IMG/VR virus record: IMGVR_UViG_3300044797_000086 | Span: 1-48,399 of that record | Source of the DNA: a virus | Length of the DNA: 48,399 bases | Reading direction: 5' to 3' (one strand) | Program-made: the position numbers and the translations under genes | Notes under the pieces: model-generated | What the model saw: the letters and a program-made list of their open reading frames with translations, nothing else | Told to the model about the DNA's origin: nothing | Databases searched by the model: none | Part shown: in pieces, positions 35,297 through 42,848 of the stretch | Layout: each line of letters starts with the position of its first letter | How positions within the stretch are numbered: position 1 is the stretch's first letter

Positions 35297-36459
35297 GGGC
35301 GTCCTTTCGTTACCTTGATGACGATCTCGGCGGCGCGCGCGATCTTCTCGGAGATATCGAACGGAGCGTTGCCAAGAAACATGCCAGTGTCGTGGATCGC
35401 GTCTGCCACCGGTGTATGAAAATGACGACGCGACAGCAACCTGCAATGCTCTAGCAGCTGGTGCCGAGCGAAGCTGCCGCCCGTCGGAAGTCGGCAATCA
35501 ATGCCTTCAGTGCGCAGCGCTATGGCCAGCCGCTCGCGCGTCTCTTTGCTGTCGACGGAAAAAGACAATCCGAAGGCACTTGGACTTCCTTCCCAGCGCC
35601 GATGCTGAATAGGCAACTCGGCAGTCAACTGATAAAATAAATCTAAGTTGCGCTGGCGTTCAACCATGAATCCATCCAGCTTGCGTAGCTGGCAACGCTG
35701 CACCGCCGCGTTGATCTCCAGCGGTCGCGTGTTGGTGCCGGGCACGACAAAACGGTATTCACTCGCGAAATCGGTCGCCCGATTTGTGTCCCGCAGCCAG
35801 CCATGGTTGCGCAGCTGCCGCAGCAAATCGTTCAATTCGGGATCGTCGGTAAGGACTGCCCCTCCCTCGATGCCGGCTATCTGGTGGGACATGAAAAACG
35901 ATAGGGTGCTCATGTTGCCAAACGTCCCGACTTTCTTTTTTTGCGTTCGGGCTCCGATGCTCTCACAGGCATCCTCGATCATATAAACCGGGCGCGAACC
36001 GGCGCGGGCTTCGAAGTGATCTTGCCATGCGTCTAAATGGGCAGGATTTCCCAAGATCGGACAACACACCAAAAGTTTTGGCTCGAGATGGTCGAAGTCA
36101 CTTGTCGGGGGAGAATTCCAGGTGTCATCGGCATCGGCTATGACGAGGTTGAGTCCGTAAACGATCAGGGGCGCCCATGTCGTGGCCCACGCTATCGATG
36201 GGACGACAGCGAAGTCGCCGCGCTGTAGCGGGTCTTCTTGCTTGTAGAAGAGAGCGGCGACAGCGATCCAATTGGCCGACGATCCGCTGTTGGTTGCCAC
36301 GCAAAACCTGCGGCCATGATAGGCGGCAAGCTCATGCTCTAGCGCTTCGGTTTCCGGCCCATAGGTGAAGCGGTCGGAGGTGATCACCCGGCGGATCGCT
36401 TCTTCCTCGTCCTCATTCCACAACTTGAAGCCGGTAGGATAGAACCATTCAACGGACAT
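35293..36459 (-). CDS. ColD-like PLP enzyme (GDP-4-keto-6-deoxymannose 3-dehydratase-like), active-site Lys replaced by His
   Basis: 388 residues from ATG at 36459 (GGGGGAG upstream), the same length as the ColD enzymes. It aligns with them throughout: SGSSANWIAVAALFY, VPSIAWATTWAPLIVYG, EDACESIGA, FVVPGTNTRPLEIN. The usual PLP-binding Lys of DegT aminotransferases is His192 (SFFMSHQIAGIEGG), exactly as in ColD and DdhC/RfbH, which perform 3-dehydration of 4-keto-6-deoxy-NDP-sugars. Aminotransferase activity is therefore unlikely. The natural partner is an NDP-sugar pathway making a 3,6-dideoxy sugar; the epimerase and ThDP enzyme nearby fit. Inference: substrate uncertain. Confidence 0.85.
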   Translation of the reverse strand: MSVEWFYPTGFKLWNEDEEEAIRRVITSDRFTYGPETEALEHELAAYHGRRFCVATNSGSSANWIAVAALFYKQEDPLQRGDFAVVPSIAWATTWAPLIVYGLNLVIADADDTWNSPPTSDFDHLEPKLLVCCPILGNPAHLDAWQDHFEARAGSRPVYMIEDACESIGARTQKKKVGTFGNMSTLSFFMSHQIAGIEGGAVLTDDPELNDLLRQLRNHGWLRDTNRATDFASEYRFVVPGTNTRPLEINAAVQRCQLRKLDGFMVERQRNLDLFYQLTAELPIQHRRWEGSPSAFGLSFSVDSKETRERLAIALRTEGIDCRLPTGGSFARHQLLEHCRLLSRRHFHTPVADAIHDTGMFLGNAPFDISEKIARAAEIVIKVTKGRP

Positions 36460-37216
36460 AGGTGCTCCCCCGCCCATATTGCCATCCGTCAGGCAATGCG
36501 TCGCCCGGCCTTAAGCGCCTCGATAGCTGGCCACTATTGATCCACCGTCCGCCGCGCGTGCCGGCGCCAATCCGCTCTCTCACAGCCGGATCCTGGTGTG
36601 ACCGTTTAATTGCTGCGTTGCGCGCCGCGATTTGCGCTGGACGCCTTTCTCGTTTGTCGTCCAGCCGCTTTTGTTCACGTTGCTCGCGTTCTGGTGCGGC
36701 CAGCGCACGTTTGATGTTCCACGTCTCGTCTAGTTTCTGACGAAACTCAGGATCAGCCCATCGAGACAGTGCATGCAAGCGATGCAAGCTGCTCGTCTCC
36801 GGCGACGAATGAACCTCGCTCATCTTGCGCTTCAACTCATCGGACTTAAGACCTGCAGCTCCCCCTTCTTGGAGGTTGTAACCATAAGGCGCCATGGTTC
36901 CGTAGAGTCGGATAAAGTACGTCTCCATTGCGTTGAGCGATGCTTGGTCGTCGCAGTTTGCGATAACCTCAAACCCGAAAGCCTCGACCCCGTGAGCTCT
37001 CATTGCGCGATAAAGAAGGCCGTCCGTACCGCGCCGCGCTTCCTTGATGTGACGCAGATACCTCTCGTAAGGGACAACCGCTATCGTCTGCCCCACATAG
37101 GCACTGTCGCTGTCCCGGCACGAGATCAAATAAACCACGCCGTAGGCTCGCCGCCCCATCTGGCGCATTGCCGGCATGATTTCACGCATCGCGGCCGCTA
37201 ACGTCATTTCAGTCAT
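36449..37216 (-). CDS. GIY-YIG homing endonuclease
   Basis: 255 residues from ATG at 37216. The GIY-YIG catalytic region is visible (AYGVVYLISCRDSDSAYVGQTI, KEARRGTDGLLYRAMRAHGVEAFGFEVIA) followed by the conserved Glu (LNAMETYFIRLYG). The C-terminus has a NUMOD-like DNA-binding end GRWINSGQLSRRLRPGDALPDGW. The end overlaps the ColD-like gene start, a common position for freestanding homing endonucleases. Confidence 0.85.
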   Translation of the reverse strand: MTEMTLAAAMREIMPAMRQMGRRAYGVVYLISCRDSDSAYVGQTIAVVPYERYLRHIKEARRGTDGLLYRAMRAHGVEAFGFEVIANCDDQASLNAMETYFIRLYGTMAPYGYNLQEGGAAGLKSDELKRKMSEVHSSPETSSLHRLHALSRWADPEFRQKLDETWNIKRALAAPEREQREQKRLDDKRERRPAQIAARNAAIKRSHQDPAVRERIGAGTRGGRWINSGQLSRRLRPGDALPDGWQYGRGSTYVR

Positions 37217-37226
37217 GCTTATCCGG

Positions 37227-37258
37227 TTGGCTCCCACAGCCACTTGTGCTAGTAGAAT
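37227..37258 (+). promoter_or_regulatory. Candidate promoter for the plus-strand pair
   Basis: TTGGCT at 37227 with TAGTAG 17 bases later (TAGAAT at 37253-37258, three bases downstream) lies in the divergent interval before the gene at 37278. Moderate agreement with a sigma-70 type promoter; unproven. Confidence 0.35.
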
Positions 37259-37277
37259 GGACGTTATGGAGGTTTAG

Positions 37278-37565
37278 ATGGCTCAGAACGTAGTTGCTCT
37301 TAAAGAGCTGAATCCGGTCGTGTCGGAACTGCCAGATCGCGACAATCGACTGCTGTTTTTGTGCCCAAAATGTCGCCAGCGTATGATTGCGGTAGAGTAT
37401 TGGGGTTTCCCCGCAAGCGAAAAGCCGCAGCGGTGGAGTGGCCATGGGACGATTGAGACTCTGACGCTCAGTCCTAGCATCAACTCTGAACACAGCAGCC
37501 CGTCTCACAATGGCTGCCTCGGATGGCACGGCGTCGTGAAAGACGGCGAATGTCGGAGCGCTTAG
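37278..37565 (+). CDS. DUF6527-like zinc-finger protein
   Basis: 95 residues, ATG with GGAGG upstream. LLFLCPKCRQRMIAV, then the characteristic 'TIETLTLSPSIN....' and ending CLGWHGVVKDGECRSA resemble DUF6527 proteins with a zinc ribbon. Function unknown. It is the first of two plus-strand genes that interrupt the minus-strand cluster; the 144 bases after it hold no gene I can support. Confidence 0.65.
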   Translation: MAQNVVALKELNPVVSELPDRDNRLLFLCPKCRQRMIAVEYWGFPASEKPQRWSGHGTIETLTLSPSINSEHSSPSHNGCLGWHGVVKDGECRSA

Positions 37566-37709
37566 GCAATGTCTCCTACCCATGACGTTCACCAATGAGA
37601 AAATCTGCCGTTCCCGCGCTCGCTGCTTGGTATCGGCGCAAACGGCGAGAGCCCAACCTATGACGGCCTCTATAGCGGGAAGTGGAAACACGCCACGGTG
37701 AGCGGTTGA

Positions 37710-38000
37710 ATGTTCATCGCTGATGCCTTTTTTACATTCGCAGGCGGAGCCGGATACGAAATCGGCTGCGTGCTTTGGGTGCATTACTCGGAGCGCGGAG
37801 ACGCGGCTAAGACCGCACTGTGGGCGGCGGTCCTGGCGTCCTGTCAAGTCTGCGGCGTTGCCGAGTCCGTTCATGATTGGCGCTTCGCACCCTTCTTTGT
37901 CGCTGGCTACGCTTTCGGAAGCTTCGTTGGCGTCAAATGGAAACGTGCCATGGTTAGTGTCACGACGATGACGACAAGGGCATCGCTTGCCTCACCATGA
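37710..38000 (+). CDS. Small membrane protein
   Basis: 96 residues. Three hydrophobic stretches (FFTFAGGAGYEIGCVLWV, TALWAAVLASCQVCGVAE and APFFVAGYAFGSFVGVKWKR) are those of a small phage/bacterial integral membrane family with the WVHYSERG loop. Its last 40 bases oppose the remnant at 37960-38061. Role unknown. Confidence 0.65.
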   Translation: MFIADAFFTFAGGAGYEIGCVLWVHYSERGDAAKTALWAAVLASCQVCGVAESVHDWRFAPFFVAGYAFGSFVGVKWKRAMVSVTTMTTRASLASP

Positions 38001-38061
38001 ACAAGACGTAAAGCTGCAGGACCATTTGCTTGTCCGGCTGTAGGCCAATGAAAACTTTCAC
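37960..38061 (-). pseudogene. Remnant of a glycosyltransferase-type N-terminus
   Basis: 33 residues beginning MKVFIGLQPDKQMVLQLYVLF from a GTG that overlaps the stop of the ThDP-beta gene (GTGA). Many sugar-cluster glycosyltransferases start MKVFIGYD...; here the frame ends after 33 residues. It looks like a gene cut off by rearrangement. Evidence is modest. Confidence 0.35.
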
Positions 38062-38591
38062 GACAGCTCCTGTTCGTAAAGCGCCGGGTATTCGACCAGG
38101 ATCGTCGAGCCGCCGCGCCTCAAGGCGTCGTAGTAGGACGGAAACACCATGGCCGTGTTGATCATCATGACAACGCGCACGGTCCGCAGCATCAATTTGA
38201 ACGCTGGACCAAAGTCTCCAAGATGCTGCGGACCGGGATCGAGCGGCGACACGGAACCGGATGCCACTCGGATCAATACGCGAGGCTTGAACGCGGAGTA
38301 GACCGGAATCTTGTCGAGGTGATTCACTAGCTGGCACGCGGCGGCAATCAAAAAATTCCACCGAGGAAATACGCTGATCGGGAGGAATCCCTGCAGAGAC
38401 AGGCCGATCGACATCCCGAGTTGAGTGTTCTCGAATACTGGGAGTTCGAGCAGCTTGTCGCGTGGCACGCCGTCGAACGACTTGGTCATGCCGGTGCCGG
38501 CGTACTCAACCGCTTGGCCGAGGAAGATCGTGTCGTCGCGCTCGCCGAGAATCTGCATTGCGCGGCAGAGTTCTGAGAAGTAGGTCGCCAT
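38058..38591 (-). CDS. Compact thiamine-diphosphate enzyme, E1-beta-type (transketolase pyrimidine-binding) chain
   Basis: 177 residues, GAGGTGA upstream. It carries the pyrimidine domain with the catalytic Glu54 (PVFENTQLGMSIGL), HLDKIPVYSAFKPRVLIRVASGS and DPGPQHLGDFGPAF, and ends VEYPALYEQELS. Pyruvate-dehydrogenase E1-beta has about 320 residues because of an extra C-terminal domain, but the short form found in polysaccharide loci has this size. It would pair with the alpha chain at 39654-40253. The donor may be a 2-carbon unit, as in branched-sugar enzymes; inference. Confidence 0.75.
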   Translation of the reverse strand: MATYFSELCRAMQILGERDDTIFLGQAVEYAGTGMTKSFDGVPRDKLLELPVFENTQLGMSIGLSLQGFLPISVFPRWNFLIAAACQLVNHLDKIPVYSAFKPRVLIRVASGSVSPLDPGPQHLGDFGPAFKLMLRTVRVVMMINTAMVFPSYYDALRRGGSTILVEYPALYEQELS

Positions 38592-38597
38592 GGCGAC

Positions 38598-38822
38598 TCA
38601 CCTCAAGGGGGTCATGGGCGCGGCGCCGCCCTCGTCGATGATCCTCTGCCCCACCTGGAAGGCCTCGGGGTCCTTTTGGGGTGGCGCGCCGGCGCCGCGG
38701 ACCTCGGTGCGGCCGTCACCGTAGAGCCAGACGACGTTGACGTAGCGCGCGCGCCCAGAGATCACACCGACCACATGAAAGTCCGGATGCTTATCGAGCC
38801 ATGTTTTCTGAGCAGAGGTCAT
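38598..38822 (-). CDS. Small hypothetical protein
   Basis: 74 residues from ATG at 38822 (ATGA overlap with the GIY-YIG stop). TSAQKTWLDKHPDFHVVGVISGRARYVNVVWLYGDGR then a Gly/Pro-rich end. It is similar to small proteins of other phages with 'MTSAQ..WL......V.GV.GGRA.YV.VV'. Lies between the endonuclease and ThDP-beta. Role unknown. Confidence 0.6.
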   Translation of the reverse strand: MTSAQKTWLDKHPDFHVVGVISGRARYVNVVWLYGDGRTEVRGAGAPPQKDPEAFQVGQRIIDEGGAAPMTPLR

Positions 38823-39685
38823 GCTGCCACTCCCGAACGTCCAAGCATCCATCCATCTGGTATTGTACGAACGCGGCGATTAATGGTGCCGTCGGTAACC
38901 CAACGCGTACCGGCGGTCGAAAGGCCGGCTCTTTCATTTTTGAAATTGATTCGTCCTCGCTCCCAACCGGAGGGAAGCTGCTCCAATCGGTTAATACGGC
39001 GATTGTTCTGGCCGTTGTTGATCCAAACTTTTTCTCTGGTTTGACCTAGCTTCGCCAACACCTTTGGGCGACGATATGCTTCGGCTTTTTTGGCCTTTAC
39101 CGCTGGATCGTTTTGGACGATCAACGCAACAGCTCTTTTCTTCTCGCGCACTTCGGGGCGAAGTTGCGACGCTTTATTTATTTTGGATCGACGTATCTGC
39201 TCTCCAGGACGGCTCCAGGCCTCGATCAATCCTGCACGTTGTTTGGCCTTAACCTCCGGTCTCGCTTGAACTGTCTTTTGTGAAAGGCTCTGACGCTCGC
39301 GATACTCCGGTGTCCCTCGCATTGCAATTAACTGCTGGACTGATTGATCTGAGTGACGACCTCCGCCTTCCCCGCCAGCCCGCAAGTTATAGCCGCGTGG
39401 CGAGAGTGTCCCTAGCGTCTCAATCCATTGGATCTCAGCAGCGTCCAGCTCTGATTGATTAGTGGCGGAGGCTATAATTTCGATGACAAAAGCTGCCTTT
39501 CCGTATTTTTGAATCGCCGCATAAAGAGCCTTAGTGCTTTCGCCAGATCTCCAAAAGTGAGCCATGCATCGTCTCAAAGGATTGCGTTGGCACGTCTGCC
39601 CCACATACTTTTTGCCGGTGACTGTGCAGGTAAGAGTGTAGATTGCCCCATAGTTAAAATTCGACACGTTTTCCTGCCCCTGCAT
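38819..39685 (-). CDS. GIY-YIG homing endonuclease, inserted between the two ThDP chains
   Basis: 288 residues. Catalytic core NYGAIYTLTCTVTGKKYVGQT, KALYAAIQKYGKAAFVIEIIA and LDAAEIQWIETLG; C-terminal DNA-binding repeats VWINNGQNNRRINRLEQLPSGWERGR and RWVTDGTINRRVRTIPDGW, a NUMOD-type end shared with the gene at 36449-37216. Its start lies inside the end of the ThDP-alpha gene (32-base overlap). Confidence 0.85.
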   Translation of the reverse strand: MQGQENVSNFNYGAIYTLTCTVTGKKYVGQTCQRNPLRRCMAHFWRSGESTKALYAAIQKYGKAAFVIEIIASATNQSELDAAEIQWIETLGTLSPRGYNLRAGGEGGGRHSDQSVQQLIAMRGTPEYRERQSLSQKTVQARPEVKAKQRAGLIEAWSRPGEQIRRSKINKASQLRPEVREKKRAVALIVQNDPAVKAKKAEAYRRPKVLAKLGQTREKVWINNGQNNRRINRLEQLPSGWERGRINFKNERAGLSTAGTRWVTDGTINRRVRTIPDGWMLGRSGVAA

Positions 39686-40253
39686 GAGGATATTTTAGAA
39701 CATAGCCGTAGCCGATCACAAAACCATTCTTTTCGGCGATTCCGTCGCCCCAAACTTTGCGCGACGGCGTGCACACGCTGATGTTGTTGTCCTCAATCAC
39801 GTAGGTAATGGGGAGATCCCAACCACGGGCGTACATTTGGTTTTCATGAAAAGCTCCTGTGCAACTTGCCATGTCCCCGATGAAGCACCAGACGTGATTC
39901 GTGCTGCCGCGCAGTTTGTTGCCCAGGGCAATGCCGGTGGCGATCGGGATGATGCCGCCGACGATCGCGCTGGTGATCACGCGTTGTTCGGGGAATGCCA
40001 GCGTGATCGAGCGCTTGTCGAGGATGGCCTGCTTAAGGACCGCCGGCGTGACGCCTTTGAGCAAGCAGTGGAGATGGGATCGCCAGGTCCCGCACACCCA
40101 GTCCGCCTCATTGACCTTCGAGAAGATGTCTAGGAGTTGCCGCTCATTACCGCCAGCGAGGTGGATGGGCGCCCGAATCTGTCCCGCATTAAAAAGTTCG
40201 GCGATCTCGTGCTCAAACGCCTGCAGGCTCTCGACGGTGTGCTCGGTGATCAT
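39654..40253 (-). CDS. Compact thiamine-diphosphate enzyme, E1-alpha-type chain
   Basis: 199 residues from ATG at 40253 (ATGA overlap). The ThDP/Mg motif runs from Gly126-Asp127 (FIGDMASCTGAFHENQM) to Asn156-Asn157 (ITYVIEDNNISVC). Earlier: QIRAPIHLAGGNERQLLDIF and GTWRSHLHCLLKGV, the alpha-chain signature. It ends KYPHAGAGKRVEF, which I know as the natural end of the short alpha chains in polysaccharide loci (pattern PHVGTGKW), so the protein is not truncated. With the beta chain it should transfer a two-carbon or acyl unit; the separated gene order is caused by the endonuclease. Confidence 0.8.
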   Translation of the reverse strand: MITEHTVESLQAFEHEIAELFNAGQIRAPIHLAGGNERQLLDIFSKVNEADWVCGTWRSHLHCLLKGVTPAVLKQAILDKRSITLAFPEQRVITSAIVGGIIPIATGIALGNKLRGSTNHVWCFIGDMASCTGAFHENQMYARGWDLPITYVIEDNNISVCTPSRKVWGDGIAEKNGFVIGYGYVLKYPHAGAGKRVEF

Positions 40254-40411
40254 GCGACCGCTCCGCAGTTGTCGCACTTCAGCGAGATCAGACCGTTGCT
40301 CGCTGTTATGAAGCGAACGGTGCCGCCGCACGAACAGGTGGGGCGCGGACAGTTATTGGTGTCCACATCATTGACTTTGATTTTACCCCCCTCGCGGAGA
40401 CTCGGTCTCAT
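40250..40411 (-). CDS. Small zinc-ribbon protein
   Basis: 53 residues. CPRPTCSCGGTVRFI...CDNCGA is a typical zinc ribbon. Both ends overlap neighbours by four bases (ATGA), so it is translated together with the gene on each side. Possibly nucleic-acid or protein binding; no family known. Confidence 0.6.
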   Translation of the reverse strand: MRPSLREGGKIKVNDVDTNNCPRPTCSCGGTVRFITASNGLISLKCDNCGAVA

Positions 40412-40653
40412 TTGAGCCGCTTCCCGGCAACACATTCGTCGCAAAACTTCAGCGTGACGCGGGCCGTGCCGCTCCGGTCTTTTGACGAATAATAGCGGGT
40501 GAACATCGCGTCGCAGCGCTGGCAGCGGACCTTGACCTCGTATTGCTGTTCCGGCTGCAGCTTCTCGCAGCTGGCGCCGACGACGCCGACATAGAGTTGG
40601 AGCGCCGCGACCGCGATCTTGTCGTCGACCGGGCGGATGTTGGTCATCTTCAT
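40408..40653 (-). CDS. Small zinc-finger protein
   Basis: 81 residues from ATG at 40653 (ATGA). Helix DKIAVAALQLYVGVVGASCEKL, then VRCQRCDAMFTRYYSSKDRSGTARVTLKFCDECVAGK, a four-Cys zinc finger. Role unknown. Confidence 0.6.
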   Translation of the reverse strand: MKMTNIRPVDDKIAVAALQLYVGVVGASCEKLQPEQQYEVKVRCQRCDAMFTRYYSSKDRSGTARVTLKFCDECVAGKRLK

Positions 40654-40850
40654 TTTTTGACCTTCCCCTTCCCCTTGCGGGTGCGGTGTCGCTGGACGCG
40701 CGCTGCCGTCTCCTCGCGCCGGCGCCGGCACTCCGCGCAGCCTTCGGCGAGATGGGCCTCGACCGCCTCGACCAATGTGAGCACCTCGGTCGATCGCGCG
40801 TTGCGCTTGACCTTCTGGACGATCTTGGTGAGTTCGGTCGCGTCCATCAC
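40650..40850 (-). CDS. Small helical basic protein
   Basis: 66 residues (or 65 from the second ATG). ATGA overlap. A helical body with EGCAECRRRREETAARVQRHRTRKGKGKVKK, strongly basic at the C-terminus, which may bind nucleic acid. The pair CAEC may take part in metal binding with a partner. Confidence 0.55.
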   Translation of the reverse strand: MMDATELTKIVQKVKRNARSTEVLTLVEAVEAHLAEGCAECRRRREETAARVQRHRTRKGKGKVKK

Positions 40851-41326
40851 TGCTTCACGGCGTGGTTGCTGAAGATCGCAATGCCGGGCATGTTATCGAC
40901 CTGATTGTCCTGCAGGAACTTTGCCCACTCGATCTCTCGGCGGTCCGTTGACTCGATCACCATCATGGTGCGGCCGCCGGCGGCGCAGTTGCCGACCTCG
41001 GCAATCGTGGGGCGGTGAAAATGGCATATTTGCAAGATCACACCACCGCCAGCGTTCTGAATGTAGCGCATGGCCCGGACCAGGCTCGGCTTGTGGAATC
41101 CGTCTGGGCCCTGCGCCGGCGGATAAGGCCGCGGCATGTCGTCGCCGATCTGGATCACGCATTCAGGCCGAGGAACAGCCCATGGTTCCTGCGTATTGAT
41201 GACGGACAAAAATGCGATTTTTCCTTTGGCCACCAAACGAAAGACATCAGCCCACGGATGGTGTGTGAACTCAGGCGAACTCAAAATCTCGAGCGCTCTC
41301 TGCGGATCGACGATCTCTGCGGTCAT
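40847..41326 (-). CDS. Hypothetical protein
   Basis: 159 residues. Alpha/beta layout (ALEILSSPEFTHHPWADVFRLVAKGKIAFLSVI, GGVILQICHFHRPTIAEVGNCAAGGRTMMVIEST) reminiscent of small nucleotide-binding or regulatory phage proteins, without a named family. 16-base gap to the next gene upstream. Confidence 0.55.
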   Translation of the reverse strand: MTAEIVDPQRALEILSSPEFTHHPWADVFRLVAKGKIAFLSVINTQEPWAVPRPECVIQIGDDMPRPYPPAQGPDGFHKPSLVRAMRYIQNAGGGVILQICHFHRPTIAEVGNCAAGGRTMMVIESTDRREIEWAKFLQDNQVDNMPGIAIFSNHAVKQ

Positions 41327-41342
41327 GGTCCGGCAGGTAACG

Positions 41343-41825
41343 TTACGCGCTCATGCGTGTCAATGCTGGCTGTCCACAGACGATTGGCTCCCACTTGATT
41401 AGCACGCCATTGAACTTCTGGACATCTGGGTGCTCTTTTTTCCAAAAGGCCCGCATGTCGAGTGCGTTCACGAAGCCATCGGCGCGGACGGGGGCCAGCA
41501 TTCGGCGAGTTCCGATGAGCTTGCCGTCGATGAGGATGGTCATGCTGTCGGGCCAGATCACGACGCGGTGGAGCGACGTGCAGCGGCCAGTGCCAATCAA
41601 GAAGCAGTGCTTGGTCCGCATGCCGCAATACAGTTTGAGCTCGGCGCCGATCCTGGCGAGCAGGCGACCGCCCTTCGAGTAGGCTTCGCCCTGGCCGTTG
41701 GGTGCGCCAGCGCGGATGGTCTGCAATTTAGGCACAAAATCCAATCCGTCCATTGACTCTATCGGAATTCCAAGCCCTTTGCGGATCGGGTAGACGAACC
41801 TTTGCTTGAACGAAAGCGCGGTCAT
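41343..41825 (-). CDS. Hypothetical protein
   Basis: 160 residues. The C-terminal half contains HCFLIGTGRCTSLHRVVIWPDSMTILIDGKLIG and LDMRAFWKKEHPDVQKFNGVLIKWEPIVCG. Looks like a small alpha/beta phage protein. No recognised motif. Confidence 0.5.
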   Translation of the reverse strand: MTALSFKQRFVYPIRKGLGIPIESMDGLDFVPKLQTIRAGAPNGQGEAYSKGGRLLARIGAELKLYCGMRTKHCFLIGTGRCTSLHRVVIWPDSMTILIDGKLIGTRRMLAPVRADGFVNALDMRAFWKKEHPDVQKFNGVLIKWEPIVCGQPALTRMSA

Positions 41826-41837
41826 TACGGCGTGTTC

Positions 41838-42089
41838 CTATGCGGCATGTGCTCCTCCTCGGAATGCTGCGGCGTTTTTGATATCGATCGGCACGCAGGC
41901 TGCGCAATGGAGCAGGTACGGCCCGCCGTACAAGGCTGTCTGCTCGTTCTTGCGTTGGCAGAGCACCCAGCCCTGGCTCCATAATTCCTGGCTGGCGTTC
42001 TCCCATGAGAGGCATTGGGGTCGGTACTCGGCCTTGCAGATGCGGCAAACGAACCGGAGGGAATGGTCGCGTATTATCTGGTCGGTCAT
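41838..42089 (-). CDS. Small Cys-rich zinc-binding-like protein
   Basis: 83 residues from ATG at 42089 (ATGA). CRICKAEYRPQC...CQRKNEQTALYGGPYLLHCAACVPIDI contains several Cys pairs for metal binding. Function unknown. Confidence 0.55.
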   Translation of the reverse strand: MTDQIIRDHSLRFVCRICKAEYRPQCLSWENASQELWSQGWVLCQRKNEQTALYGGPYLLHCAACVPIDIKNAAAFRGGAHAA

Positions 42090-42268
42090 GGCCTGATCCT
42101 GATCATTTCCTGGATAGCCCACAGCGCGAGTTCGGCCTGGTCCGTGGTGATTTGTCGGCTCTCTTCGCCGCCGCGCACCGAGCATCCGTCTTTGCTCATG
42201 CGGACGCCGATGGGCTTTCCGGCCAGGCGCGCATCGCACAGAAAGTCTCCGAGTTCTTTGTTGGTCAC
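42086..42268 (-). CDS. Small hypothetical protein
   Basis: 60 residues from a GTG at 42268 that makes a GTGA overlap with the upstream stop. TNKELGDFLCDARLAGKPIGVRMSKDGCSVRGG...TTDQAELALWAIQEMIRIRP. Longer reading frames would overlap more; I prefer this start because of the 4-base pattern. Confidence 0.5.
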   Translation of the reverse strand: MTNKELGDFLCDARLAGKPIGVRMSKDGCSVRGGEESRQITTDQAELALWAIQEMIRIRP

Positions 42269-42618
42269 GGGAGCCGCGGGCGATCGCACATGGCGGATTG
42301 GTGGAGGTGGATGTGGAAACTGCGCAGGTTGGATTCGATGTGAGTCTGCATTAAGCCACGGTGCAGTTCGTCGCGGTTTAATCTTCCTTCGGCGTCATAG
42401 AGCGGCTGTTTGGGCGGGAGCTTGATTCGTCGCCATATCATCACGCAGTGGAGCGCGTACCGCGCCTGGTTGAACTCGTCCCAGCCCTGCCAAACTGAAA
42501 ACGGCTCCACCCAGCCCCGAGCATTCGGTCGGCAACGGATATCGTCCCAGAAGCGCTTGTTCTGGATGCCCTGCGGCTCCATGCGGTTCATGCCTTCGCG
42601 ATCCATGCGACGGCTCAC
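42265..42618 (-). CDS. Hypothetical protein
   Basis: 117 residues from a GTG at 42618 (GTGA). NKRFWDDIRCRPNARGWVEPFSVWQGWDEFNQARYALHCVMIWRRI is Trp- and Arg-rich. No motif recognised; ATG at 42606 is a possible alternative start. Confidence 0.5.
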   Translation of the reverse strand: MSRRMDREGMNRMEPQGIQNKRFWDDIRCRPNARGWVEPFSVWQGWDEFNQARYALHCVMIWRRIKLPPKQPLYDAEGRLNRDELHRGLMQTHIESNLRSFHIHLHQSAMCDRPRLP

Positions 42619-42848
42619 GGCCTCGTTTCCTCGACGGCCTTGTTGAGCCTGCACTCAAATCTCCAGTCGTACTTAGACCACGGCGGTGTGCCCGCATATT
42701 CTAGGGCCTGTCTTTTGGTTTCGTCGCGACACTCTTGTTCGGTATGGAAGATGATGGGGTGGTGTTTGGCGTCGACGGCCACGCTGCCGGCACACCAAAT
42801 AGATATGGTCCACTGCGTCACACACAAAATAAACCCCGTCCAAGTCAT
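42615..42848 (-). CDS. Small exported cysteine protein
   Basis: 77 residues (ATGA). A hydrophobic N-terminus (FILCVTQWTISIWCAGSVAV) followed by a charged part with Cys in HTEQECRDETKRQ and WRFECRLNKAVEE. Resembles the small Cys proteins elsewhere in the window in size only. Confidence 0.45.
   Translation of the reverse strand: MTWTGFILCVTQWTISIWCAGSVAVDAKHHPIIFHTEQECRDETKRQALEYAGTPPWSKYDWRFECRLNKAVEETRP

Noticed and set aside
38058-40253. Truncated pyruvate dehydrogenase genes
   Set aside because: Both chains have complete-looking ends typical of short ThDP proteins in polysaccharide loci, so truncation is not needed to explain their size.
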